From an uncultured Lachnospiraceae bacterium (GTDB lineage: Bacteria; Bacillota; Clostridia; Lachnospirales; Lachnospiraceae): 39,747 bases of DNA. This document shows, piece by piece, positions 16,451-24,347 of the stretch. Where the stretch lies: assembly GCA_934292725.1 (NCBI GenBank), contig CAKQXY010000036.1, positions 1-39,747 of the forward strand. The letters run 5' to 3'. The first letter of the stretch is position 1; every line of letters begins with the position of its first letter. Below the pieces are notes generated by a model. The model did not search any database. It saw only the letters and a program-made list of their open reading frames with translations, and had not been told where the DNA came from. Both the position numbers and the translations under genes were made by a program.

Positions 16451-18895
16451 TTATAAAAACTGTGTCACATCTTCGCATGCCACATAGCTTAGTTCAAAGT
16501 TCTGCGCTGTCAGTGTTTTTGACTCTTTATCATAAGATGGTGAAGTTTCTTTTGCGCGTTTTATAAATGCTGCAAAACTAGCATCTGACTTTTGACCGCC
16601 GCAAACACAAAGATAAGCTGCATTTTTGCTGTAAGCACGCTGCTCACAATTAAAATTCATACCATTATGTGCTTCCATTTTTTCACTGCACCATAATGCC
16701 AGATAGCCTGTTTCTTTGCGAAGGAATATCCAATTTTCTTCATGGATCACTTCGTCAAAACGACACTCAGGGCAATATAAATGAGTATATCCAATTGGAT
16801 GCTCATCTGGAATCACATAAATACCGCCAAGAATACCATGCTGCTGTTTTAATGCCGGCATCACACCATTTCCATGCCAGTAGCCTGGGCGCATATCGCC
16901 CTCTTCTGATGTAGAACCTGGATGTGTAACGAAAATGCTCGCCTCTCCGTCAAGCGCTGCATACCACATGTGCTGCTGATAACCATATGTACCTGGTCTA
17001 AAATATGTAGTCCCATGAAAACGCTCGTTAAATGATTTCGTAAAGTTATGTGTCGTGATATCCACATCTTCCTTAAGAGTCTCATTTTCCCAACGTGTGA
17101 ACGGCTCTCTAGGAGACGCTACGCTCGTCAAACAATAGTCATCATTTTTCTCAAGATAGACTCTTGCATTGCCTGTCGTATAATTCGTCTCAACATCATC
17201 CTCCATAATCTTTACAAGACCTTCTGGAATCGGATAGTGGCTGCTTGCATAAAATCCAAGCCATCCCTCTCCAAATGTGTATGGCAGCTTTGGATTGATC
17301 AAATTCATAAGTGCCATTGCTCCCTGATCAAACGGATACAATACACTTCTGTAAACACGTCCCATCGGTGCCACAATACCAGTTTTATAAGTATGAAGAG
17401 CAAGCATGGACAGCATCTTATCAGTAACAGCTGCCGCACGTTTTGAAATTTCCGGCTCTGAATAATCTACTACATTAATCAATGCCGCAAATGTAACGCA
17501 CATATAGACAGTACTCAAAAACTCCTCAAAACCATACTCTTCTACATCATCAAGCCACTGCAAAACTTTGTTTTTTCCATATAAATGCAGTTCTCTTCCT
17601 GTCATCTTTGCACGTGGGAAATATTCGTCTGGATACATCTCTCCTGCATTCATCGCACATGTATAGAACATCAGCGCATGGTTCTCGCTCCAAAAGCACA
17701 TGCCGTCAAAGCCATCCATATCCATCCAATAGCGATAATTAAGCATAACATCTTTGATACGCTCTTTCATTGCTCCTTCAACTGGATAATTATGCAGATA
17801 ACGAATAAGTCCGCACATCAAAAAGTCAGAGCAGTCATAACGTTCTTCGATCATCTCAAGCATCTCATACATCAATCGCTCATCATCCATAGAGTTGTCA
17901 TTGAAATGCTTTCTTGCAAGGATATTAGAGATCGGGAAGCCAAACTTCTCACCGCGGCTCTCGCTCATAACATCTGCAATTCGTCTGAATATAAGCTCCT
18001 TATTCTCTTCAAAGCTAAATGCACTTCCATCCTCGCGCAATGCATATTTAGGAACAAGCTGCTCTGTGCGTTCAAAGACACGCTTAAGCTCAAGCTTTCC
18101 TAACACAACTTTCACTGTTACATATGGCTGTCCATTTTCTAAAAGAATCTCGCTTTTTCCCTCTGCCTGATACCAGACAGCCGGAATCATTGCCTTTGCA
18201 AAATCCTCTTCATGATAGCGATATGTATAACTTGTTCCTGCTGGAGCTGGGCTGTCAAAACAAAACTTATTTGACTCTAAACGTGCACTCTCCAAAAATG
18301 CTTCTGCCACAGCTGCTGCGTCAGCACATGCTTCATCTGGAATTGACACTTTAATTTCATCTTTATGATTTAAAATCTGCAGACCTGCTACGCTTCTTGT
18401 ATCACGCACACCAAGATTCTCGCATGCTAAATAAATCAGATTGCGTCCTGCTTTTAAATGAAGCGTCAGCTCTTTTTTCTGAATTGGCTTATAAACCGGC
18501 TGCTTTAATGCACCCTCTAATCTGCCATTGCAATACACATCAACTGCTGCATATGACCAAAGCGCTGCCGTAACATCAATATCAGATGATGTCTCAAGTA
18601 CAGTCGCAATGTCAAAATGAATACGGCGCATAACAGAATAGAACGTTGAAATATTTACAAAACAGCTTCCACTGTCATAGTAATACTTCCATTCTTCATT
18701 CAGGCGACTCTTTGCACCCACAAGAATCTCACCTGTTTCACCAACTGGTTTGTGTTCTGCAATTACAGAACGCAGGTATGCCTCATAGCGAAGCTGATTC
18801 TTATCCTTTGCCTCATTAAAATAAGGCTCTTCCTGCGGACCTGACACCATAAAATGTGTCACAAATCCATCCAGACCTAATTTCCATCCGCTCAT
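16451..18895 (-). CDS. large cytoplasmic protein of unknown function, probable carbohydrate-active enzyme
   Basis: I cannot assign this 814-residue protein to a named family. Residues about 90-175 look like a beta-sandwich of the kind placed before catalytic domains of glycosidases (VDVYCNGRLEG, then LKAGRNLIYLACENLG). Residues about 320-560 are helix-rich with aromatic and acidic clusters (FWSENHALMF 401-410, GFDGM, GEGWLGFY), suggesting an alpha/alpha toroid. The C-terminal 200 residues look beta-rich, with YGYQQHMWYAALDGEASIFVTHPG (W and H at 642-659). This order resembles heparinase II/III-like lyases and some toroid glycosidases. There is no signal peptide. The ATG at 18895 follows AGGAGG by 9 bases. 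It lies 43 bases after the GH28-like gene and is the last gene of the importer operon. Confidence 0.75.
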   Translation of the reverse strand: MSGWKLGLDGFVTHFMVSGPQEEPYFNEAKDKNQLRYEAYLRSVIAEHKPVGETGEILVGAKSRLNEEWKYYYDSGSCFVNISTFYSVMRRIHFDIATVLETSSDIDVTAALWSYAAVDVYCNGRLEGALKQPVYKPIQKKELTLHLKAGRNLIYLACENLGVRDTRSVAGLQILNHKDEIKVSIPDEACADAAAVAEAFLESARLESNKFCFDSPAPAGTSYTYRYHEEDFAKAMIPAVWYQAEGKSEILLENGQPYVTVKVVLGKLELKRVFERTEQLVPKYALREDGSAFSFEENKELIFRRIADVMSESRGEKFGFPISNILARKHFNDNSMDDERLMYEMLEMIEERYDCSDFLMCGLIRYLHNYPVEGAMKERIKDVMLNYRYWMDMDGFDGMCFWSENHALMFYTCAMNAGEMYPDEYFPRAKMTGRELHLYGKNKVLQWLDDVEEYGFEEFLSTVYMCVTFAALINVVDYSEPEISKRAAAVTDKMLSMLALHTYKTGIVAPMGRVYRSVLYPFDQGAMALMNLINPKLPYTFGEGWLGFYASSHYPIPEGLVKIMEDDVETNYTTGNARVYLEKNDDYCLTSVASPREPFTRWENETLKEDVDITTHNFTKSFNERFHGTTYFRPGTYGYQQHMWYAALDGEASIFVTHPGSTSEEGDMRPGYWHGNGVMPALKQQHGILGGIYVIPDEHPIGYTHLYCPECRFDEVIHEENWIFLRKETGYLALWCSEKMEAHNGMNFNCEQRAYSKNAAYLCVCGGQKSDASFAAFIKRAKETSPSYDKESKTLTAQNFELSYVACEDVTQFL

Positions 18896-18938
18896 TTGCT
18901 TTTTCCTCCTAAATCATCACTAACTCTATTTACGCTGA

Positions 18939-20525
18939 TCAATTTTTATTATCGACATCATAAAGACAAATTTCTTTTCTTGTATTGCATCTTCTTGGTA
19001 CTACATTTATATCTTCTAATACAAGATTATCAATATGACGTGCCCAGATGCCATATGCATCTACATCACCATGTGCATTGCTCTCTGGATAATCCTCCAA
19101 AAATTCATCAAACGTCTCTGGGATTTCAATGATTTCCTTATTATCCCTATATACAACATGATAACTGCTTACAGTAATATTTTCAAGTGGTCTTCGAACA
19201 ACACTTCCATCCTTTTTAGTTGTTTCATATCCAGTTAAAATTGCCGGAACTTCTGCGTTGTCTGCATGAATATTTTCAATGCGGATATTTTTAATACTGC
19301 CGCCCCAGTAACGATTTTCTCCCACATTGTCTGTATATAGCTCATTGTAACGATTTCTCTTATTTAAGCAAATATACAGTGGACAGATAATCTTATCCAT
19401 CGTAATATTTCTAATAGTTACGTCAGAAAGATTAGTTCCATCACATGACTCAAGTGAAATTCCAGAAACAGAACCAGGATAAATATCAGGCATGCAAAAC
19501 GTACAGTCTTCTACAAGAATATCACTAATATCATTTGCCGTTTCAGTTCCAATTTTAAACGCATTCATAACTGTCACAACAGTACATCTTTTTACATGTA
19601 CATGTGTCATGGCGCGTCCAGTGCGAATTGGATTTTTAATTACAATTCCATCATCTGCACAGGAGATAAAACAATGATCTACTAATACATTGTCACTTGC
19701 GTTAATATCAACACCGTCAGAATTTGCCACATGACGATTATCATCAATAACCATGTTCTTAACTGTAATATTTTCACAACACTCAATATGAAGTGTCCAG
19801 CTCATCGAATCATATAAGATAATATTGTTAAGCGTAACATTTTTACTGTCCTGTACCCATACAAGTGCTGCCGGACGGTTTAAATTTGGTTTGCCCTCAC
19901 CATATTTATCTTCTGAATAACGTATTCTCTGTCTATAATAATAGCGGAGTGTTCCAGGAATAGTATTAATTTCTTTTGCCTGATCACGTCTTGGCAAACG
20001 GCTTGTCTCAAATGGAACAAGTGCTGGAAGCTCTCTTGGTTCATATACATACCACTCACCGCTTCCGTTAATACGACCTCCGCCTGTGATAGTCACATCC
20101 TCTGCATTCTTTACACGCACAAAGGCGCCCTCACTCGACTCGCCCTTTCTGTCATCTATCTGTTCTTTTTCTTTTGCAAGCAAAAGATCTACATTTCTGG
20201 ACGCTTTGATTTCAGAATCTGCCGCAATAAACAGTGTTGTGTGAGACGGAATATACACAGTGCCCATGCAATATGATCCCCCCGCAACAAGAATCACACC
20301 GCCGCCTTCTTTCTCACATGCTGCTGCAGCTTTTAAGAAAGCTTCGGTATTTAAAAGATTTTTTTCTGATCTTGCGCCAAAATTGCGAATATCGAAAACC
20401 TTTTTTCCTTCTGGAAGCTTTTGATTTTTATCGATAAATTCATCATATGGAAGTGCTTCATAATAATCACCCGGATAGATATTTCCTAATTCTGGGTAAG
20501 TGGGTGTATCATATGTGTTATACAT
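18939..20525 (-). CDS. GH28-like right-handed beta-helix glycosidase
   Basis: A 528-residue parallel beta-helix protein related to polygalacturonases. It starts with the usual FDIRNFGA and a run of NITVKNM/NVTLNNI coils. Two of the four GH28 active-site motifs are present: N268-S-D270 (normally NTD) and D291-D292 in CADDGI. The GHG motif is replaced by NAFKIGTE, and no clear RIK motif is seen, so specificity probably differs from polygalacturonan. There is no signal peptide, meaning it acts inside the cell on imported oligosaccharides, most likely as an exo-enzyme. The ATG at 20525 follows AAAGGA. It comes after the permease genes, with a strong hairpin between. Confidence 0.88.
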   Translation of the reverse strand: MYNTYDTPTYPELGNIYPGDYYEALPYDEFIDKNQKLPEGKKVFDIRNFGARSEKNLLNTEAFLKAAAACEKEGGGVILVAGGSYCMGTVYIPSHTTLFIAADSEIKASRNVDLLLAKEKEQIDDRKGESSEGAFVRVKNAEDVTITGGGRINGSGEWYVYEPRELPALVPFETSRLPRRDQAKEINTIPGTLRYYYRQRIRYSEDKYGEGKPNLNRPAALVWVQDSKNVTLNNIILYDSMSWTLHIECCENITVKNMVIDDNRHVANSDGVDINASDNVLVDHCFISCADDGIVIKNPIRTGRAMTHVHVKRCTVVTVMNAFKIGTETANDISDILVEDCTFCMPDIYPGSVSGISLESCDGTNLSDVTIRNITMDKIICPLYICLNKRNRYNELYTDNVGENRYWGGSIKNIRIENIHADNAEVPAILTGYETTKKDGSVVRRPLENITVSSYHVVYRDNKEIIEIPETFDEFLEDYPESNAHGDVDAYGIWARHIDNLVLEDINVVPRRCNTRKEICLYDVDNKN

Positions 20526-20545
20526 AACAGTGAATCCTTTCTAAA

Positions 20546-20585
20546 ACAGGCCGACAATTCGTACTACCACAAATTGTCGGCCTGT
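20546..20585 (-). terminator. strong intercistronic hairpin between permease and GH28 genes
   Basis: ACAGGCCGACAATT (20546-20559) and its exact reverse complement (20572-20585) form a 14-bp stem with a 12-base loop. On the minus strand it begins 8 bases after the permease stop and is followed by only TTTT and the GH28 ribosome site, so it could be a partial terminator or mRNA-stabilising stem. On the plus strand it is followed by CTTTTTTTT. Confidence 0.65.
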
Positions 20586-20592
20586 CTTTTTT

Positions 20593-21459
20593 TTAACCCT
20601 TTACCGCACCGGCTGTCAGACCGCCCATGAAGAAACGGCTAAAGCAACAGTAAACAATCAAAATCGGGACAATTGAAATTGTCGCACCTGCAAACATGAT
20701 ATTCCATGCTGCAGTACCGTCTCCGGCATTCTTTAACATATTAACACCTACGGTCAGAGGACGAAGCTTATCATTAGTCATTGTAAATACAAGAGGAAGA
20801 ATGTACTCGTTCCATCCCTGTCTGAAGGATAAAAGTGCAATTGTTGCCAGAATCGGCTTTAACATTGGAAGAATAATCTGATAATAGATTCTGAAGAATC
20901 CACATCCATCCATCTTTGCCGCCTCGTCAAGCTCCTTAGGAACAGAATTAACAAATCCACGACATAAGAAGATGAAAGTTGCCTGACCACCGCCTGCAGA
21001 GATAATAGCAACAGCTAAAAGGCTCTTATTCATCTTCAGCTTAACAGCAAGCTCAAATAAGGGACGAAGGGAAACAGAACCAACGTTAATAAACATGAAT
21101 GCTACGAAAAGCATATAAAGAAGTTCCTTGCCCTTAAAGTTCTTTCTTGCAAATACATATCCTGCCATGCTGGCATTGATTAACGAAATAAGCATAACAG
21201 CTAAACTTAAGAACACACTGTTCATTGTATAAGTTGCAAAATTTGCCTGCTTCCATGCCTGAACATAATTATCAAACACCCACTTTTGTGGCAAGATGCT
21301 AGAACCGCCGACAAGCAGCTCCTTGTTGTCCTTAAAGGAACCAAAGATAACATAGCATACAGGGAAGATTGTGATGATCGCCACGAATGCCAAAAACAGC
21401 CAAATGATCAGACGGACGATCTTCGTTTTTGTTGAATATACTGCATGAGTTTTTTCCAT
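20593..21459 (-). CDS. carbohydrate ABC transporter permease, MalG-like
   Basis: A 288-residue inner permease subunit of a CUT1-type sugar importer, with six membrane segments. The EAA loop that contacts the ATPase is visible as DEAAKMDGCGFFRIYYQIILPMLKP. The C-terminal end FFMGGLTAGAVKG is the classic finish of MalG-type permeases. The ATG at 21459 follows GGAGG. It follows the MalF-like gene after 16 bases. The importer ATPase is not encoded here; many Firmicutes share one MsmK-type ATPase among importers, which is the likely case. Confidence 0.94.
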   Translation of the reverse strand: MEKTHAVYSTKTKIVRLIIWLFLAFVAIITIFPVCYVIFGSFKDNKELLVGGSSILPQKWVFDNYVQAWKQANFATYTMNSVFLSLAVMLISLINASMAGYVFARKNFKGKELLYMLFVAFMFINVGSVSLRPLFELAVKLKMNKSLLAVAIISAGGGQATFIFLCRGFVNSVPKELDEAAKMDGCGFFRIYYQIILPMLKPILATIALLSFRQGWNEYILPLVFTMTNDKLRPLTVGVNMLKNAGDGTAAWNIMFAGATISIVPILIVYCCFSRFFMGGLTAGAVKG

Positions 21460-21475
21460 CGTATCTCCTCCTAAT

Positions 21476-22408
21476 TTATACTACATCGTCAAGTTTCTTG
21501 GAAACAAACAGATAAATACCAGTTACAATACCTACGATTACTGCTGCAACAACGCTAAGCAGTGCTCCATAACCGATCTGTGGCTGGCTTGTGCTTCCTG
21601 CAGAGCCAAAGATAATATTGTAAATGTATAAGAACATTACCATAGAACGATTGCCAGGTCCTCCATTTGTCAGAACCATGATTGCCTCGTAATCCTTAAA
21701 TGCTCCAGTGATCGCAAGCATTAAAACAACCTTTAATACTGGTGCCAGCATTGGAAGTGTAATGCGGAAGAAGGTCTGCACGCCAGTTGCACCGTCGATC
21801 TTTGCACTCTCGTAAACATCCTCAGAAATACCAGTCATACCAGTGATAAAATACAGCATGTAGTTACCAAAACCACCCCAAATTGCAAGGATCGTAACGG
21901 CTACCATAACAACGCTTGGCTTATTTAACCACTTAATCGGAGAACTGATCAGATTCATGTTCTGAAGCATAGAGTTTAAAATACCATTCTTTGTTGCAAA
22001 GATAAATCCAAAGATCATACCTGCAATAGATGTACTGATGATAGTCGGCATGAAATAGATTCCTCTAAATACTGAAGAACCTCTTAATTTCTGGTTTAAT
22101 AAAACTGCCATCAACAGAGCTAACGGAATGATGAAAATAAGCTTATAGAATGCATATTCAAATGTATGCATAACACTATTCCAGAAAACCTTATCATTCA
22201 GCATACGCTCAAAGTTTTTCCATCCGGTAAATGTAGACTTGAAACCATTGTAGTCACATGCTACATAGCGGAAAATCCAGATAAACGGGTAAATGGAACA
22301 CAGGCAAAGAAAAAATACTGCCGGTGCCAGCATAAGTGCTGCTGAAAAACTTCCGCTGCTTTTCGCTTTCTGGACCTTTTGTGAAAAAGTCATTTTTTTC
22401 TGGCTCAT
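21476..22408 (-). CDS. carbohydrate ABC transporter permease, MalF/LplB-like
   Basis: A 310-residue CUT1-type permease subunit with six membrane segments and the EAA loop YESAKIDGATGVQTFFRITLPMLAP. It pairs with the MalG-like protein encoded next. The start MSQKKMTF at 22408 has GGAGG 5 bases upstream. It lies 139 bases after the binding-protein gene, with a hairpin in the gap, which often lets the binding protein be made in excess over the permeases. Confidence 0.94.
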   Translation of the reverse strand: MSQKKMTFSQKVQKAKSSGSFSAALMLAPAVFFLCLCSIYPFIWIFRYVACDYNGFKSTFTGWKNFERMLNDKVFWNSVMHTFEYAFYKLIFIIPLALLMAVLLNQKLRGSSVFRGIYFMPTIISTSIAGMIFGFIFATKNGILNSMLQNMNLISSPIKWLNKPSVVMVAVTILAIWGGFGNYMLYFITGMTGISEDVYESAKIDGATGVQTFFRITLPMLAPVLKVVLMLAITGAFKDYEAIMVLTNGGPGNRSMVMFLYIYNIIFGSAGSTSQPQIGYGALLSVVAAVIVGIVTGIYLFVSKKLDDVV

Positions 22409-22471
22409 AAAATCCTCCTTTTTTTTCTTAGTTCACATTTTTTACATCCCGTGAATAGATGCGATAAGAAA

Positions 22472-22512
22472 GGGAAAGCCGCCTCCTTATTTTTTTCGGA
22501 AACAGCCTTCCC
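22472..22512 (-). promoter_or_regulatory. intercistronic stem-loop after the binding-protein gene
   Basis: On the minus strand GGGAAGGCTG (22512-22503) pairs over 10 positions, with two G-U pairs, with CGGCTTTCCC (22481-22472), followed by TTTCTT. It is probably a leaky terminator or a 3' stabilising structure that favours binding-protein mRNA. Confidence 0.55.
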
Positions 22513-22547
22513 ATTTTATTCAGATGCCATTATAGGCTGTCTATTTC

Positions 22548-23894
22548 TTATTTGTCCAGATAAGTTGCAGTTCCATCACTTGGATGAAGCGGATCATAAT
22601 CCTCAATTACAAGTCTCTTAACGCTGCCAGACTCGATATCTGCCTCATATGCCTCATTGTAACGAGTATTCAGATCTTCGATTGCATCGTCAACATCAAC
22701 ATAACCCATAATTGCGTTCCACATAACTGTTCTGTAATCATCACCAGTCAGGTTGATGGTCGGTACTGCCGGGTATACAGACTCATACTCAAGTAAGGAG
22801 AAGTCTGCTAGACGGCCGATCTTAGACTTGTCGATCTTTTCATCCATGTAGGTAGTAATCGGCAGACAGAAACCATTCTCTAAGTATCCCTTTAAAACTT
22901 CCTCAGACTGGAAGTACTGAATTACCTTCCAAGCTTCATCTGGATGCTCGCTGGAAGACATAATTGCATAGCCCTTAGATGGTGTTGTCTGAAGTGCACC
23001 CTTGATCTCGCCGTCAAGAGACGGAACCTCTGCTACGCCCCACTCAAAGTCTTCGATTGGCAGCTGGCTGGTGAATACACCTGCCTCCTGAGAAGCGTTG
23101 CCCCACAGTGCAAACTCGCCTTCTGCAAATAATGCTCTCATGTTATCAACGCCCTGCTGATCCGGGTAAGCAATCTCCTCATCGATAAATCTCTTGCCCT
23201 TCTCAAGGATTTCCTTGTAGCCGCTGAAATCAAACTTACCATTTACATAATCATAGTAATAAATACCAGATACCTGAGCGATCATCTCAAGCTGACGCTC
23301 AAATGGAGAAGATGAAGTAAATCCGATTCCGTAATACTCACCATCACCTGCCTCAGTGATTGCCTTTGCCATATCAATGTACTCGTCAAGCGTCTTAGGA
23401 ATTTCTGTATATCCGTTCTTCTCTAACAGATCCTTATTGTACTCAATGCGGACACCAGATCTCATACCAGAATATACCCAGTACAGATTTCCGTTCATAT
23501 AGTTTAATCCCTCATATGCATGCTCATATGGCTCGTTAACCTTCTGATATTCCTCATCTGCATCAATATAATCATTTAACGGAATCAGCATATCGTTATC
23601 TACGAAATTCTTTAATGTTACGCTCTGTCCAATGATATCCGGTGCTGTACCGCCTGTGTAAGCAAGAGAGATCATGTTCTCATAATCATCTGTGATGATC
23701 TGCATATCAATGTAGATATTGTCTGTGTTCTCCTTGTTGTACTTTTCTACCATCTCAGTCATGTACTCACTGTCATGACGGTCATTTACCCAGTAAGTGA
23801 TGGTAGTTACATCATCTGCCATTGCCGGAACTACACCGATCGTACCCATTGCCATTGCTGCACAAAGTGCAAGACTCATACCTCTTCTTTTCAT
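22548..23894 (-). CDS. extracellular sugar-binding protein of a CUT1 ABC importer
   Basis: A 448-residue type 1 extracellular solute-binding protein, first gene of the importer operon. After a signal peptide (MKRRGMSLALCAAMAMGTIGVVPAMA, cleavage before DD) comes the usual pattern ITYWVNDRHD, GGTAPDIIGQ, YNKDLLEKNGYTEIPKTLDEYIDMAKAI and HPDEAWKVIQYF. The export signal looks like signal-peptidase I type; the only cysteine in the signal (LALC) does not form a good lipobox, which is unusual for a Gram-positive binding protein. The ATG at 23894 follows AAGGAGG by 8 bases. The ligand is probably a uronate-containing oligosaccharide, judged from neighbours only. Confidence 0.93.
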   Translation of the reverse strand: MKRRGMSLALCAAMAMGTIGVVPAMADDVTTITYWVNDRHDSEYMTEMVEKYNKENTDNIYIDMQIITDDYENMISLAYTGGTAPDIIGQSVTLKNFVDNDMLIPLNDYIDADEEYQKVNEPYEHAYEGLNYMNGNLYWVYSGMRSGVRIEYNKDLLEKNGYTEIPKTLDEYIDMAKAITEAGDGEYYGIGFTSSSPFERQLEMIAQVSGIYYYDYVNGKFDFSGYKEILEKGKRFIDEEIAYPDQQGVDNMRALFAEGEFALWGNASQEAGVFTSQLPIEDFEWGVAEVPSLDGEIKGALQTTPSKGYAIMSSSEHPDEAWKVIQYFQSEEVLKGYLENGFCLPITTYMDEKIDKSKIGRLADFSLLEYESVYPAVPTINLTGDDYRTVMWNAIMGYVDVDDAIEDLNTRYNEAYEADIESGSVKRLVIEDYDPLHPSDGTATYLDK

Positions 23895-23983
23895 TAGAAA
23901 GTCCTCCTTAAATTCCTTTACAGCTTATCCAGTTTCACAATAAAACTCGGATTGCTGTTTGCTATGGTTATGTTTTATCATGA

Positions 23984-24012
23984 ATTATAACAATTTTCAA
24001 CGTCATTTTTCA
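23984..24012 (-). promoter_or_regulatory. importer operon promoter (extended -10)
   Basis: On the minus strand TGTTATAAT gives an extended -10 (TATAAT at 23989-23984). The -35 position 17 bases upstream reads TGAAAA (24012-24007), a poor match, as expected for an activator-dependent promoter. The leader is about 85 bases. Confidence 0.6.
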
Positions 24013-24050
24013 TGTATTATGTAACACTTTCCATCATGTGACATTTTTCA
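23998..24050 (-). promoter_or_regulatory. three direct repeats, likely response-regulator sites
   Basis: Reading the minus strand, TGAAAAATGTCACAT (24050-24036), TGGAAAGTGTTACAT (24033-24019) and the partial copy TGAAAAATGACGTTG (24012-23998) lie in line, with start-to-start spacings of 17 and 21 bases. The last overlaps the -35 of the importer promoter. Direct repeats overlapping -35 are the usual layout for AraC-type activators, and such a regulator is encoded divergently next door. Confidence 0.5.
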
Positions 24051-24091
24051 ATTATTCATATTGTTGGTTACAGCTTACGGACAAACCAATA

Positions 24092-24241
24092 TTTACGGCA
24101 AAGCCCGAAGGTGAATGGCTTTCACGAGCCGGACACTTGGAGCAGGTCTTTCAAAGTAATGTATAATAAGAAAGAACATAAAAGGAACCTGCGGAGTTTG
24201 GTCCGGCGACGAAACCATTACACCGAAGGGCTTTCGTAAAA
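24092..24241. repeat. long imperfect palindrome in the divergent promoter region
   Basis: Two arms of about 60 bases, 24092-24152 and the reverse complement of 24180-24241, share blocks TTTACG, AAAGCCC, GGTG, AATGG, TTTC, GCCGGAC and CAGGT in the same order, with a loop of about 26 bases. The remaining sequence of the 453-base gap between the binding-protein and regulator genes is promoter DNA. It may be a MITE-like insertion or a structured RNA; I found no match to a riboswitch I know. Confidence 0.6.
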
Positions 24242-24254
24242 TGACGTTTAAAAG

Positions 24255-24283
24255 TTGCTTTTCTGCTCCATTCATGTTAAACT
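24255..24283 (+). promoter_or_regulatory. possible promoter of the two-component genes
   Basis: TTGCTT (24255-24260) and TAAACT (24278-24283) are 17 bases apart, 65 bases before the ATG. The match is modest. If correct, the long palindrome lies upstream of the transcript and not in its leader. Confidence 0.3.
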
Positions 24284-24347
24284 AGCACCAGTATGTGTGC
24301 GTAACAAACATAAAGTACCAAAAATTTCAAAACAAGGAGGAATTTTC

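Noticed and set aside
24070..24140. Possible c-di-GMP-I riboswitch (GGACAAACC ... ACGGCAAAGCC)
   Set aside because: The blocks resemble the aptamer core, but the first hairpin would be too short and the tetraloop-receptor part is missing; the stretch is better explained as one arm of the palindrome.
24093..24275. Open frame of 60 codons on the minus strand in the divergent region
   Set aside because: It lies within the long imperfect palindrome, has no ribosome site, and its frame follows from the repeat arms.
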